Notes: generated by a model from the letters alone, not told the origin. Positions 28,273 through 37,693 are shown, counted from the stretch's first letter. The stretch: 64,000 nt of DNA from Bosea sp. RAC05 (GCF_001713455.1 NZ_CP016464.1:1412001-1476000); one strand, 5' to 3'. Numbers and translations: made by a program.

Positions 28273-30018
28273 TCAGATTCGCCAGGGCAGGACGTTGTCG
28301 GGAAGCCGCTTCGCCAGCAGGTCGAGAACCAGCATCGCAGCCAGGATCACGCCGGAGGCACTGATCGCCACGGCCGCAGCCTCGCCCGCCAGGCCCGCCT
28401 CCTTCAGCGAGAACAGCACGACGCCCAGCGTCTCCGTACCCGAGGACCACAGCAGCGCCGAAACCGTCAGTTCGTTGAAGGCGACCAGAAACACCATCAG
28501 CGCGCTGACCATCGCCGCGGGCGCCAGGATCGGCGCGACGATGAAGCGCAGCATCTGCCAGAGCGTCACGCCGTCGAGCTTTGCGGCCTCCTCGTGATGC
28601 GCCTCGATCTGGGCCATCGCCGCCAGCGGGGCCTTCAGGGCGAGCGGCAGGAAGCGCGCCAGATAGGCGAAGAGGATGATGAAGGGCGTCGCGTAGATGC
28701 TGACGCCCAGCAGCGGCAGCGGCTTCAGGAACATCAGGATGCAGGCGATGGCGAGCACGACGCCGGGCAGTGCGTAGGGAAGCTCGATCACCGCCTCCAC
28801 GACGCGCCTCGCGCGACCCATCCGCCGCTCCAGCGCATAGGCGAAGGCGATCGCCGCGAGGGCGAGGATCACCGCGGCGCTGCCGGCGAAGAGGAAGGAG
28901 TTGCGGAACGCCCTGACCGTCACATCCTGCCGCAGCAGCACTTCCGCGAACTTGTCGAAGGTCAGGCTCTGCCAGCTGAGCGCGACGCCGAGCGCGGGCG
29001 TCAGAGCCTCCGCCAGCAGGGCGAGGAAAGGCAGGCCGAGCTTGATCGTCAGCAGCAGGAGAAGCCCGCCCAGCACGATCGGACGAGCCCGCCCGAGCGT
29101 CCAGAACGGCTCCAGGGGGCGCTCGATCTCGACCTTGCCGCCGGCCCGGCGCGTCGCCAGCATGCCGGCCGCGATGCCCACGGCCGCCACCAGCGCGACG
29201 AGGATCGACAGCGCCGCCGCATCGGGCAGGCCGGCGGGCCCGAAGCTCGACAGCCGGCGATAGATCAGTGTCGGCAGCGTCAGATAGTTGACCGGCAGGC
29301 CGAGCAGCGCCGGGATGCCGAAATTGCCGACGCCCGCCACGAAGGCCAGCAGCGCGGCTGCGATGATCTGTGGCCGCAGCACCGGCAGCAGGATGCGTCC
29401 GATGATGGTCGCGGGGCCCGCGCCCTCCATCTGGGCAGCTTCGATCAGCGAATGCGGCACGCTGCGCAGGCCGGTCCAGAGCGTGATCGCCACCAGAGGG
29501 GCGTGATGCAGCGCCATCACCAGCGCGATGCCGCCGCGCCCGAGCAGCGGGTTGGGCGTGCCGGGCGCCGGCGAGAGCCCGATGAAGGCGAGGATCGGGG
29601 AATGCGGCGCGAGCAGGCTGAGGAAGGCCAGCGCCGCCACCTGCGGCGCGATCATCATCGAGAAGACGAGCGCAAACGCGATCATCCGCTTGCCGCGCAC
29701 ATCGGTGACGGCGAGCAGGATGGCGGCCGAGCCGCCGATCAGCAACGCGCCGATCGCCGAGAGGCCTGCGGTCTCCAGCGTGTGCAGCGTCGCGTTGACG
29801 GCGGCCCGGCTGCCGATCTCCGCCAGTGCCGCCTCGGGCGAGAACTGCCAGCCCGGCGCAAAGGCCGCGGCCGCCAGCCGCAGGAAGGGCAGCCCACCCA
29901 GCAGGATCGCGCAGAGAGTAACCAGCAGCGGCAGGCCGAGACCGCCCGGCAGAGCGAGGCCTCGCCAGGAGGGGCGGGGCCGCGCCGCCTGCCAGCCGGG
30001 ATGGGCGGCGAGCGTCAC
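28273..30018 (-). CDS. ABC transporter permease, two fused halves (ferric/phosphonate type)
   Basis: An inner-membrane permease of 581 residues with about twelve membrane segments, formed by two fused permease domains. Two ATPase-contact loops are visible: EAAQMEGAGPATIIGRILLP and EEAAKLDGVTLWQMLRFIVAP. This fused form is typical of FbpB/SfuB and 2-aminoethylphosphonate-type importers. Its ATG overlaps the stop of the substrate-binding gene (ATGA). No ATPase gene follows: the next 148 bases are non-coding and then comes an unrelated gene. The ATPase must be encoded elsewhere or be shared. Confidence 0.9.
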   Translation of the reverse strand: MTLAAHPGWQAARPRPSWRGLALPGGLGLPLLVTLCAILLGGLPFLRLAAAAFAPGWQFSPEAALAEIGSRAAVNATLHTLETAGLSAIGALLIGGSAAILLAVTDVRGKRMIAFALVFSMMIAPQVAALAFLSLLAPHSPILAFIGLSPAPGTPNPLLGRGGIALVMALHHAPLVAITLWTGLRSVPHSLIEAAQMEGAGPATIIGRILLPVLRPQIIAAALLAFVAGVGNFGIPALLGLPVNYLTLPTLIYRRLSSFGPAGLPDAAALSILVALVAAVGIAAGMLATRRAGGKVEIERPLEPFWTLGRARPIVLGGLLLLLTIKLGLPFLALLAEALTPALGVALSWQSLTFDKFAEVLLRQDVTVRAFRNSFLFAGSAAVILALAAIAFAYALERRMGRARRVVEAVIELPYALPGVVLAIACILMFLKPLPLLGVSIYATPFIILFAYLARFLPLALKAPLAAMAQIEAHHEEAAKLDGVTLWQMLRFIVAPILAPAAMVSALMVFLVAFNELTVSALLWSSGTETLGVVLFSLKEAGLAGEAAAVAISASGVILAAMLVLDLLAKRLPDNVLPWRI

Positions 30019-31004
30019 TCGAAGATCGCGCTGAAGCGCTTGCGCGCGGCCGCCTCATCGGCGAGCGCCTTGGCAGCGTCGAACGGCATCAGCTTGATCG
30101 CGCTGCGGGCGGGGTAACCGGCCGGCAGGGCGACGTCGGGATGGGCCGCGACATAGCCCTGCTTGAGTGCCAGTTCCTGGCCGTCCTTGGACAGCAGGAA
30201 ATCGACGAAGGCTTTGGCGGCTTCGGGGTTCTTGCTGGTCTTCAGGATCGCGACCGGCTCGCTGACGGCCGAGACGCCCTCGCTCGGGAAGACGAACTCG
30301 ACGGGAGCGCCCTTGGCCTTCTCGCGGATCGGCATGAAGTCGACGATCATGCCGTAGAGCTTCTCGCCGGTCGCGACCTGGCGCAGGATGTCGCCGTTTG
30401 AGCCGGCGGCGAGCGCGCCATTGGCCTTCAGCGCCTCGTAGAAGGCCCAGCCGGTCGGCAGGTTGCCGGCCAGCGTGATCGTGTGGATCATCGCGGCGCC
30501 GGAGTTCAGCGGGCTCGGCATCGCTAGCAGGCTCTTGGCCTCCGGCTTGGTCAGATCGAGCCAGCTCGCCGGCTTCATCGGCGCCTTGGTATTGTAGACG
30601 ATGCCGGTGGTGATCAGCTTGGTCGCGAACCAGAACCTGGCGGGGTCGTGGATGCCGGCCGGATAGGCCGAGATGTCGGCCTTCTCATGGGCCAGCAGCC
30701 GGTTCTCCTTCTTGAGCCCCTCCATCGTCACGGCGTCGGCGATCAGGAGCAGGTCGGGCTGCGGGGCGCCGGCTTCGAACTCGGCGCGCAGCTTGGCCAT
30801 CACGCGCGGCGTTCCGTCGCGCACGAAGCTGATATCGACCTTGGGGTACTTCGCCTTGAACGCGTCGATCGTCTGCTGGGCGTCAGTGTTGGGCTGGCTG
30901 GTGTAGAGAACGAGCTTGCCTTCGACCGCCGCGGCCGGGCCGCTCAGCAGAAGGCCGGCGACGAGGCCGGCGCTCAGCACGGAAAAGGACGCCTTGAAGC
31001 GCAT
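30015..31004 (-). CDS. ABC transporter substrate-binding protein (iron(III)-family)
   Basis: A periplasmic binding protein of 329 residues. The signal peptide MRFKASFSVLSAGLVAGLLLSG ends at PAAAVEG. The mature part begins LVLYTSQPNTDAQQTIDAFKAKYP, typical of the FbpA/AfuA cluster. I do not see the adjacent tyrosine pair that binds iron in FbpA, so the ligand may be something else, such as a phosphorylated compound. The start at 31004 has AGGAGA upstream. It is co-transcribed with the fused permease and divergent from transaldolase. Confidence 0.88.
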   Translation of the reverse strand: MRFKASFSVLSAGLVAGLLLSGPAAAVEGKLVLYTSQPNTDAQQTIDAFKAKYPKVDISFVRDGTPRVMAKLRAEFEAGAPQPDLLLIADAVTMEGLKKENRLLAHEKADISAYPAGIHDPARFWFATKLITTGIVYNTKAPMKPASWLDLTKPEAKSLLAMPSPLNSGAAMIHTITLAGNLPTGWAFYEALKANGALAAGSNGDILRQVATGEKLYGMIVDFMPIREKAKGAPVEFVFPSEGVSAVSEPVAILKTSKNPEAAKAFVDFLLSKDGQELALKQGYVAAHPDVALPAGYPARSAIKLMPFDAAKALADEAAARKRFSAIFE

Positions 31005-31206
31005 GGTGGTCTCCTGGTGAGATGTCCTGGGCGGGTCTGCGCTGGCGGTAGTCTGCGCATATGACATATCCATGAAGCTCCCGTCATGATGGGGATGTCC
31101 GGGCGGATTGTCGCTTTGCACGGCTCCCCTGTGCCGGAGCGGGTTGACCCTCCCGTCCGGGCATCCCACCTTCCGGTCTCAAGCCTCCGCCTGCGACGGG
31201 ACCGCC

Positions 31207-32163
31207 ATGACCGCCTCCAAGCTCGACCAACTCCGCCAGATGACCACCGTGGTCGCCGATACCGGCGACATCGAAGCGGTGCGCCGGCTCGCCCCGGTCG
31301 ATTGCACGACGAATCCGACCCTGATCCTGAAGGCGGTCGAGACGCCGGCCTATGCCGATCTGGTCGACGAGGCGATCGTCTGGGGCAGGAAGGCCGGCCG
31401 GGGCGCCGACACGGTCCATGCCGTCTGCGACCGTCTCGCCGTCACCTTCGGGGCCGAACTGACCAAGATCGTGCCCGGCCGGGTCTCGACCGAGGTCGAT
31501 GCCGACCTGTCCTTCGACACCAAGGCCACGATCGACAAGGCGCGCGCGCTCATCGCCGCCTATCGGGAGCGCGGGATCGAGAAGGATCGCATCCTCGTCA
31601 AGATCGCCTCGACCTGGGAGGGCATCCAAGCGGCCAAGGTGCTGCAGGCCGAGGGCATCGACTGCAACCTGACCCTGCTGTTTTCCCTGCCGCAGGCGGT
31701 GGCCTGCGCGGATGCCGGCGCCTTCCTGATCTCCCCCTTCGTCGGCCGCATCCTCGACTGGCACGTCAAGGCCGGAGGCGGCCCCTACACCGCCGAGACC
31801 GACCCGGGCGTCGTCTCGGTGAAGAGCATCTACGCCTACTACAAGACCTTCGGCATTCAGACCGTGGTGATGGGGGCCTCGTTCCGCAACACGGGCGAGA
31901 TCGAGGCGCTGGCCGGCTGCGACCGCCTGACCATCGGCCCCTCGCTGCTCGACGAGCTGGCGGCGGCCAAGGGCGATCTGCCGCGCAGATTGTCTCCGGA
32001 TTCGGTGGGTGCGGCGCCCGCCAGGCTCGTTCTGGACGAAAACGCGTTCCGCTTCGCGCTGAACGAAGACGCCATGGCGACGGAGAAGCTCGCCGAAGGC
32101 ATCCGTGGTTTCGTCAAGGACCTCAGGAGCCTGCGCAAGCTGGTCGCCGCGCGGCTGGCGTGA
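31207..32163 (+). CDS. tal: Transaldolase
   Basis: Transfers a dihydroxyacetone unit from sedoheptulose 7-phosphate to glyceraldehyde 3-phosphate in the pentose phosphate pathway. The protein has 318 residues, subfamily 1. The Schiff-base lysine is Lys132 in [11 protein letters not shown], the same number as in E. coli Tal[25 protein letters not shown] and [10 protein letters not shown] are the other family signatures. The start ATG at 31207 is the obvious one. Monocistronic as far as can be seen. Confidence 0.97.
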   Translation: MTASKLDQLRQMTTVVADTGDIEAVRRLAPVDCTTNPTLILKAVETPAYADLVDEAIVWGRKAGRGADTVHAVCDRLAVTFGAELTKIVPGRVSTEVDADLSFDTKATIDKARALIAAYRERGIEKDRILVKIASTWEGIQAAKVLQAEGIDCNLTLLFSLPQAVACADAGAFLISPFVGRILDWHVKAGGGPYTAETDPGVVSVKSIYAYYKTFGIQTVVMGASFRNTGEIEALAGCDRLTIGPSLLDELAAAKGDLPRRLSPDSVGAAPARLVLDENAFRFALNEDAMATEKLAEGIRGFVKDLRSLRKLVAARLA

Positions 32164-32190
32164 GCCGAGAGCGGCCGGGCAGGCTGCGGA

Positions 32191-32706
32191 TCAGTTCGTC
32201 TTCGCCGCGGCCTGGGCGGTGACTGCCGGCTTCGGCGGCGCGGTGACGCTGTCGAAGAAGCTGCGGCCGCCGGCCGCAGCCATCTCGAGCTGCTGCTTCC
32301 AGCCCTTGCTGTCCTTGCCACCGCCGAGCGCGGTGAAGTCGGCACGGCGATTGTCGTCGCCTCCGCGCGCGCCCTGATAGACCATGACGCCCTGGGCCGT
32401 GACGACGATGTCGCCGCGGCGCAGAGTCGGGTCCTTCAGGTACCAGTTCGGGTCGGTGGCCGGGTCGAGCTGGACCACGGGCGGCTTCGGCTTCGACGAG
32501 ACCTCCGGCGCCTTCGCCTTGGGCAGGCGCTGCTGCGGTTCGTCATACTCGTAGATCGGGGTCGCCCGCAGGCGCGGGCCGCCGCCGAAAATGGCCCGGC
32601 CGAGCTCTTCGAACAGGTTCGCCGCCTGGACCGACGGCGCGCCCGAGACGGCCATCGCCGCCGCGAGCCCCAACATCGTTATCCGCCGCGCCGTCATCGT
32701 CGTCAT
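32191..32706 (-). CDS. Secreted protein of unknown function
   Basis: A 171-residue product with a clear signal peptide (about residues 5-29, ITMLGLAAAMAVSGAPSVQAANL). The mature part is Pro/Lys-rich in the middle (QRLPKAKAPEVSSKPKPP), then DPNWYLKDPTLRRGDIVVTAQGVMVYQGARG, which resembles a conserved rhizobial secreted protein of unknown role. It contains no cysteine or enzyme motif. It follows the ThDP enzyme on the same strand after about 100 bases and converges with transaldolase. Confidence 0.75.
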   Translation of the reverse strand: MTTMTARRITMLGLAAAMAVSGAPSVQAANLFEELGRAIFGGGPRLRATPIYEYDEPQQRLPKAKAPEVSSKPKPPVVQLDPATDPNWYLKDPTLRRGDIVVTAQGVMVYQGARGGDDNRRADFTALGGGKDSKGWKQQLEMAAAGGRSFFDSVTAPPKPAVTAQAAAKTN

Positions 32707-32807
32707 CCTCTGCCAATCGGCTGATCAACGAGGAATGGTCGCAAAAGGTTCAGCGCAGGTTCACCGATGCGGTTAACATTTTTTTCGCGATGCGGCGGCT
32801 GCCGCCA

Positions 32808-34484
32808 TCACCCTTTGGCCGCCAGCGCCTCCGCGCGGATCGTCGAGAGCGACTTGGCCGGCGTGATCACCTCCGGATCGAGCAGGCAGTGAATGATCGA
32901 GGGCTTGCCCGAGGCGACCGCACGCTCGAAGGCCGGGCCGAACTGCTCGGTCGTCTCGACGCGCTCGCCATGCCCGCCAAACGCACGCGCATACGCCGCG
33001 AAGTCCGGATTCTTCAGCGTCGTCGCCGAGATGCGGCCCGGATACTCCCGCTCCTGATGCATCCGGATCGTCCCATACATGCCGTTGTCGACGACGATGA
33101 CGATGACCGGGAGGTCATACTGGACGGCCGTGGCGAAATCCTGCCCGTTCATCAGGAAGCAGCCATCGCCGGCGAAGGCCACGACGGTGCGCTCCGGATA
33201 GAGCCGCTTGGCGCCGATCGCAGCCGGCACGCCATAGCCCATCGAGCCCGAGGTCGGGGCCAACTGCGTCGCGAATTTCGTGAAGCGGTGGAAGCGGTGC
33301 ACCCAGGTCGCGTAATTGCCCGCGCCATTGCACAGGATCGCATCGTCCGGCAGGTGGTTGCGCAGCCAGCGCACCATTTCGCCCGGGTGGAAGGTGCCGG
33401 CGACAGGGGCCGGCTGCTCGCTCCAGCCGAGATAGGCTTCATGCGCCGACGCGGCGGCACCGGCCCAGGCGATCTGCTGCGGCGGATGCACCGTCTCCAG
33501 CGCGGCGCAGAAGGCGGTCGGCGAGGCATTGATCGCCAGCGTCGGCCGGTAGACCCGCCCCAGTTCTTCCGGGTCGGGATGGACATGCACCAGCGGCCGG
33601 CCCGGATTGGGAATGCCGAACAGCGAGTAGGACTGGCTCGGCATCTCCGAGAGCCGCCCGCCGACAAGGATGACGAGGTCGCTTTCCTTGATCCGCGCCA
33701 GCAGCTTGGGATTGGGGCCAATGCCGAGATCGCCGGCGAAGTTCGGGTGGTCGGCCGGAAACAGCATCTGCCGCCGGAAGGAGACGGCGACGGGCAGGTC
33801 GAAGCGCTCGGCGAAGCGCTGGAAGCGCGCGATCGCCTGCGGGTCCCAGCGCGAGCCGCCGAGGATCGCGACCGGCGACTTGGCCGCCCAGAGCCGCTTC
33901 TGCAGGTCGATCGTCTGCAGCAGGGAGGGGTGGGTTTCGGTGACCTGATAGGGCTCGGCGTCGACCGCTTCGACGACGTCGGTCAGCATGTCCTCCGGCA
34001 GCGCGATCACCACCGGGCCGGGCCGGCCCGAGGTGGCGACATGGAAGGCGCGGCTGATGATCTCGGGGATGCGCTCGGCCTGGTCGATCTCGGTCGCCCA
34101 TTTCGTCATGGTGCCGAAGACGGCGCGGTAGTCGAGTTCCTGGAAGGCCTCGCGCTCGCGCATCGAGCGGTCGATCTGGCCGACGAACAAGATCAGCGGC
34201 GTCGAATCCTGATGCGCGATATGGACGCCGGGCGAGGCGTTCGTGGCGCCAGGCCCGCGCGTGACGAAGCAGATGCCGGGCTTTCCCGTCAGCTTGCCGG
34301 CGGCCTCGGCCATCATGCAGGCGCCGCCCTCGGCCCGGCAGATCGTGACCTTCAGCTTGGCGTCGTGCAGCGCGTCGAGCACGGCGAGATAACTCTCGCC
34401 CGGTACGCAGAACGCGTCGGTCGCGCCGTGGATCAGGAGTTGGTCGACGAGGATCTGCCCGCCGGTGCGCTTGGTCGTCGTCAT
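32808..34484 (-). CDS. Thiamine-diphosphate-dependent enzyme, acetolactate synthase-like
   Basis: A ThDP enzyme of 558 residues in the acetolactate synthase/pyruvate decarboxylase family. The catalytic glutamate is Glu52 (CRAEGGACMMAEA). The ThDP-Mg site is GDGCFLMNGQDFATAVQYDLP followed by VDNGMYG. The N-terminal TGGQILVDQLLIHGATDAFCVPGESYLAVLDAL is typical of the unassigned 'acetolactate synthase catalytic subunit-like' proteins. No small regulatory subunit (ilvN) is next to it, so a biosynthetic IlvB role is doubtful. Candidates include oxalyl-CoA-, sulfoacetaldehyde- or benzoylformate-type chemistry; none can be chosen from sequence. Confidence 0.9.
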   Translation of the reverse strand: MTTTKRTGGQILVDQLLIHGATDAFCVPGESYLAVLDALHDAKLKVTICRAEGGACMMAEAAGKLTGKPGICFVTRGPGATNASPGVHIAHQDSTPLILFVGQIDRSMREREAFQELDYRAVFGTMTKWATEIDQAERIPEIISRAFHVATSGRPGPVVIALPEDMLTDVVEAVDAEPYQVTETHPSLLQTIDLQKRLWAAKSPVAILGGSRWDPQAIARFQRFAERFDLPVAVSFRRQMLFPADHPNFAGDLGIGPNPKLLARIKESDLVILVGGRLSEMPSQSYSLFGIPNPGRPLVHVHPDPEELGRVYRPTLAINASPTAFCAALETVHPPQQIAWAGAAASAHEAYLGWSEQPAPVAGTFHPGEMVRWLRNHLPDDAILCNGAGNYATWVHRFHRFTKFATQLAPTSGSMGYGVPAAIGAKRLYPERTVVAFAGDGCFLMNGQDFATAVQYDLPVIVIVVDNGMYGTIRMHQEREYPGRISATTLKNPDFAAYARAFGGHGERVETTEQFGPAFERAVASGKPSIIHCLLDPEVITPAKSLSTIRAEALAAKG

Positions 34485-34502
34485 TGCGGCGTTTCCGTTA
34501 CT

Positions 34503-34517
34503 TGACTAAGTTGGTCA
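34503..34517. promoter_or_regulatory. Candidate operator of the toxin-antitoxin pair
   Basis: TGACTAAGTTGGTCA is a 15-base near-palindrome (six of seven pairs, centre G) starting 35 bases upstream of the antitoxin ATG. Antitoxins of the Phd/YefM family repress their own promoters through such sites. This is inference from position and symmetry. Confidence 0.45.
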
Positions 34518-34537
34518 TGTTGAATGAGGAGGCGGCC

Positions 34538-34792
34538 ATGACGCGCGTCACCGTCCACGAAGCTAAGACCCATCTTTCCCGCCTGCTCGAGGAGGTCGAG
34601 AAGGGCGGCGAAGTCGTGATCTCGCGACGCGACAAGCCGATTGCGCGGTTGGTGCCGATTGAAACGGTGCAGCCGGAGGTCAGGCCGGCGCGCCGGCCAG
34701 GTCGTATGCAGGGCCTGATCGATATCGGGCCGGAGTTTTTCGACCCGCTGCCGGACGATGAACTACGGCTTTGGGAAGGCCACGGCGATTGA
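34538..34792 (+). CDS. Phd/YefM-family antitoxin
   Basis: An 84-residue protein starting MTRVTVHEAKTHLSRLLEEVEKGGEVVISRRDKPIARLVPI, a textbook Phd/YefM N-terminal DNA-binding fold. The C-terminus (GPEFFDPLPDDELRLWEGHGD) is the acidic, probably flexible part that wraps the toxin. The ATG at 34538 has GAGGAGG at ideal spacing; the frame is open 18 codons upstream without a good start. Its stop overlaps the toxin start (TTGA), a typical toxin-antitoxin arrangement. Confidence 0.93.
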   Translation: MTRVTVHEAKTHLSRLLEEVEKGGEVVISRRDKPIARLVPIETVQPEVRPARRPGRMQGLIDIGPEFFDPLPDDELRLWEGHGD

Positions 34793-35172
34793 GGCTTCTG
34801 CTCGATACCTCGACGCTCATCTGGTGGGCGAATGACAGCGCGAGCCTGAGTCGCGCCGCACGGACAGCCATCACCCGCGCTGAAATCGTGTTCGTCAGCG
34901 CGATCACGGCCATGGAGCTTTCGACGAAGCTGCGGATCGGCAAATTGCCCGAGGCCGCTTTGCTGGTGGAGGAGTTCGACCGCCGCTGCGCCGATGAGAA
35001 CTTCGTGCTGCTGCCGCTGTCCCATCGCCATGCGCTGTTCGCGGGCTCGATCCGAGGAGAGCCGCGTGATCCCTTTGACCGCATGCTGGCGGCGCAAGCG
35101 ATCATCGAGGACCTGACAGTCGTCGCCTCCGACACCGCCTTCGACGCCCTCGGCGCGCGCCGCCTCTGGTGA
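34789..35172 (+). CDS. PIN-domain toxin (VapC type)
   Basis: A 127-residue PIN-domain ribonuclease, expected to cleave RNA when freed from its antitoxin. The acidic catalytic residues are visible: Asp in LLLDTSTLIWW, Glu in ITAMELSTK, Asp in DPFDRMLAAQA and Asp in VVASDTAFD. The start is uncertain: TTG at 34789 overlaps the antitoxin stop and gives the usual short N-terminus; a TTG at 34771 is also in frame. It is paired with a Phd-type rather than AbrB- or RHH-type antitoxin, a known mix. Confidence 0.92.
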   Translation: MRLLLDTSTLIWWANDSASLSRAARTAITRAEIVFVSAITAMELSTKLRIGKLPEAALLVEEFDRRCADENFVLLPLSHRHALFAGSIRGEPRDPFDRMLAAQAIIEDLTVVASDTAFDALGARRLW

Positions 35173-35177
35173 CGCGC

Positions 35178-36365
35178 TCACCGAGCGGCTCCGCCCCAGG
35201 CCGGATCGTTCAAAACCTCGTCGGCATGCTCGCCGAGACGCGGGCTTGGACGCGGCGAGACCTGCCGGACACCGTCCATGACGATCGGGGAGGCGACGGT
35301 CGGGATCGCCCCGCCCTTCGCTTCGGTGCTGGCGAGATCGACCCGGACGCCGCGGGCAATCACTTGCGGATCGGCGAAGACCTCATCGACGGCGTTGATC
35401 GGGCCGGCCGGGACACTGACCTTCTCCAGCGCGGCCAGCAGGTCGGCCTTGGTGTAGCGCTGGCAAAGGATGTTCAGCTGCTCGGTGAGCGCGACGCGGT
35501 TCTTCACCCGCGAGCGGTTGTCGAGAAAAGCGGGGTCGTCCGCCAGTGCCGGCTCGCCCAGCACCTGGCAGAGCTTGCGCCACTGCCCGTCATTGCCGGT
35601 TGCGATGATGATGTGCCCGTCTGTAACGGGGAACACGTCGTAGGGCACGATGTTGGGGTGCGCGTTGCCCAGCCGCGGCGGCAGTTGGCCCGAGACGAGA
35701 TAGTTCAGCGCCTGGTTGCCGAGCACGGCGATCTGGCTGTCGAGCAGCGCCATGTCGAGCGTCGCGCCTTCGCCGGTGGCGTCGCGCCGGCGCAGTGCCG
35801 AGAGGATGCCGATCGTGGCGTAAAGGCCAGTATAGATGTCCGCCGTCGCATAGGCTGCCTTCATCGGCGCGCCCTCGGGCTCGCCGGTGAGCGACATCAC
35901 GCCGCCCATGCCCTGGACCAGGAAGTCGTAGCCGGCGCGCGGCGCATAGGGACCGGTCTGGCCGAAGCCCGTGACCGAGCAATAGATCAGCCGCGGATAG
36001 GCGGCCCGCAGCGAGGCGGCGTCGAGCCCGTATTTCTCCAGTCCGCCGACCTTGAAGTTCTCGACCACGACATCGGCATGGGCAGCGAGCTTTCGCACCA
36101 GCGCCTGGCCTTCGGCTGTGCGGAAATCGGCGGTGATCGAACGCTTGCCGCGGTTGGCGGAGTGGAAATAGGCCGCAGACAGATGTTCATCGCCCGCGCC
36201 CTCGACGAAGGGCGGCCCCCATTTGCGGGTGTCGTCGCCCTCGGGCGCCTCGACCTTGACGACATCGGCGCCGAGATCGGCCAGGACCTGGCCGATCCAG
36301 GGCCCGGCGAGGATGCGCGCGAGTTCGAGGACGCGCAGGCCGGCGAGGGGAGGTGTGACGGTCAT
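35178..36365 (-). CDS. Family III CoA-transferase, probably glutarate CoA-transferase (SUGCT-like)
   Basis: A CaiB/BaiF-type CoA-transferase of 395 residues. These enzymes move CoA between carboxylic acids via an aspartyl-CoA intermediate; the likely nucleophile is Asp147 in AGYDFLVQGMGG. Other family marks are LAGLRVLELARILAGPWIGQVLADLGADVVKVE and GLYATIGILSALRRRDATGEG. It follows glutaryl-CoA dehydrogenase on the same strand, so the best guess is succinyl-CoA:glutarate CoA-transferase, as in human SUGCT. Other substrates cannot be excluded. A palindromic repeat fills the gap between the two genes. Confidence 0.88.
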   Translation of the reverse strand: MTVTPPLAGLRVLELARILAGPWIGQVLADLGADVVKVEAPEGDDTRKWGPPFVEGAGDEHLSAAYFHSANRGKRSITADFRTAEGQALVRKLAAHADVVVENFKVGGLEKYGLDAASLRAAYPRLIYCSVTGFGQTGPYAPRAGYDFLVQGMGGVMSLTGEPEGAPMKAAYATADIYTGLYATIGILSALRRRDATGEGATLDMALLDSQIAVLGNQALNYLVSGQLPPRLGNAHPNIVPYDVFPVTDGHIIIATGNDGQWRKLCQVLGEPALADDPAFLDNRSRVKNRVALTEQLNILCQRYTKADLLAALEKVSVPAGPINAVDEVFADPQVIARGVRVDLASTEAKGGAIPTVASPIVMDGVRQVSPRPSPRLGEHADEVLNDPAWGGAAR

Positions 36366-36382
36366 GGCGCCTTTGGCTCGAC

Positions 36383-36460
36383 GTCATGGTCGGGCTTGAC
36401 CCGACCATCTCCGGGGAAGTTCACGCGGGACGAGATGCCCGGGTCAAGCCCGGGCATGAC
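36383..36460. repeat. Compound palindromic intergenic element (copy B)
   Basis: Begins GTCATGGTCGGGCTTG and ends CAAGCCCGGGCATGAC. It consists of two 23-base palindromic modules, ATGGTCGGG/CCCGACCAT and ATGCCCGGG/CCCGGGCAT, with about 25 bases between. The outer ends are inverted GTCATG/CATGAC. It lies between gcdH and the CoA-transferase gene. Confidence 0.8.
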
Positions 36461-36475
36461 GGCTGCCGGATACGC

Positions 36476-37693
36476 TCAGAAGAACGCCTGCAGCCCGGTG
36501 ACGGCCCGGCCGAGGATCAGCGCGTGGACGTCATGCGTGCCCTCGTAGGTGTTCACCGTCTCGAGGTTCGCGGCGTGGCGCATCACATGATACTCGATCG
36601 AGATGCCGTTGCCGCCATGCATGTCGCGGGCCTGCCGGGCGATGTCGAGCGCCTTGCCGCAATTGTTGCGCTTCACGAGCGAGATCATCTCGGGGGCCAT
36701 CTTGCCCTCGTCCATCAGCCGGCCGACGCGAAGCGAGCCCTGCAGGCCGAGCGAAATCTCGGTGAGCATGTCCGCCAGCTTCTTCTGGAAGAGCTGCGTC
36801 TGGGCGAGCGGCTTGTTGAACTGCTTGCGGTCGAGCCCGTACTGGCGCGCGCGGTGGAAGCAATCCTCGGCCGCGCCCATCACGCCCCAGGAAATGCCGT
36901 AGCGCGCGCGGTTAAGGCAGCCGAACGGACCCTTCAGGCCGGAGACGTTGGGAAGCAGGTTCTCTTCCGGCACGATCACGCCATCCATGACGATCTCGCC
37001 GGTGATCGAGGCGCGAAGGGAAAGCTTGCCGCCGATCTTCGGCGCCGAAAGGCCCTTCATGCCCTTCTCGAGGATGAAGCCGCGGATCTGGTTGTCATGC
37101 GCGGCCGACTTCGCCCAGACGACGAAGACATCGGCGATCGGCGAGTTCGAGATCCACATCTTCGAGCCGGTCAGGCGATAGCCGTCGGCGACCTTCTCAG
37201 CGCGGGTCTTCATGCCCGCCGGGTCGGAGCCGGCATCGGGCTCGGTCAGGCCGAAGCAGCCGACCCACTCGCCTGAGCCCAGCTTGGGCAGGTACTTCTT
37301 GCGCTGGGTCTCGTCGCCATAGGCGTAGATCGGGTACATCACCAGCGAGGACTGGACCGACATCATCGAGCGATAGCCGGAATCGACGCGCTCGACCTCG
37401 CGGGCCACGAGCCCGTAGGACACGTAATTGGCGCCGGCGCAGCCATACTCTTCCGGGACGGTCACGCCGAGCAGGCCGAGTTCGCCCATCTCGTTGAAGA
37501 TCGAGCGGTCGGTCTTCTCGTCGAGATAGGCCTCCGAGATCCGGGGCTGCAGCTTCTCCTGCGCATAGGCACGCGCCGTGTCGCGGATCAGGCGCTCGTC
37601 CTCGGTCAACTGCTCGTCAAGCAGGAAGGCATCGTCCCAGGTGAACTCGGCCAGCTTGTGGCTGGTGCTGTGGCTGCGGGCGGCTTCGGCCAT
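36476..37693 (-). CDS. gcdH: Glutaryl-CoA dehydrogenase
   Basis: A FAD enzyme of 405 residues that oxidises and decarboxylates glutaryl-CoA to crotonyl-CoA in lysine and tryptophan breakdown. Features are [38 protein letters not shown] and the catalytic glutamate in [17 protein letters not shown]; the [14 protein letters not shown] segment is specific to this acyl-CoA dehydrogenase branch. The ATG at 37693 has GAGGGAGA upstream; an in-frame start at 37711 is weaker. Neighbours (CoA-transferase, aminoadipate-semialdehyde dehydrogenase) fit lysine catabolism. Confidence 0.95.
   Translation of the reverse strand: MAEAARSHSTSHKLAEFTWDDAFLLDEQLTEDERLIRDTARAYAQEKLQPRISEAYLDEKTDRSIFNEMGELGLLGVTVPEEYGCAGANYVSYGLVAREVERVDSGYRSMMSVQSSLVMYPIYAYGDETQRKKYLPKLGSGEWVGCFGLTEPDAGSDPAGMKTRAEKVADGYRLTGSKMWISNSPIADVFVVWAKSAAHDNQIRGFILEKGMKGLSAPKIGGKLSLRASITGEIVMDGVIVPEENLLPNVSGLKGPFGCLNRARYGISWGVMGAAEDCFHRARQYGLDRKQFNKPLAQTQLFQKKLADMLTEISLGLQGSLRVGRLMDEGKMAPEMISLVKRNNCGKALDIARQARDMHGGNGISIEYHVMRHAANLETVNTYEGTHDVHALILGRAVTGLQAFF

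Noticed and set aside
34485..34537. TTGACT at 34502 as a -35 promoter element for the antitoxin
   Set aside because: A matching -10 would fall inside the ribosome binding site, leaving no room for a leader, so it is more likely part of the palindromic operator.
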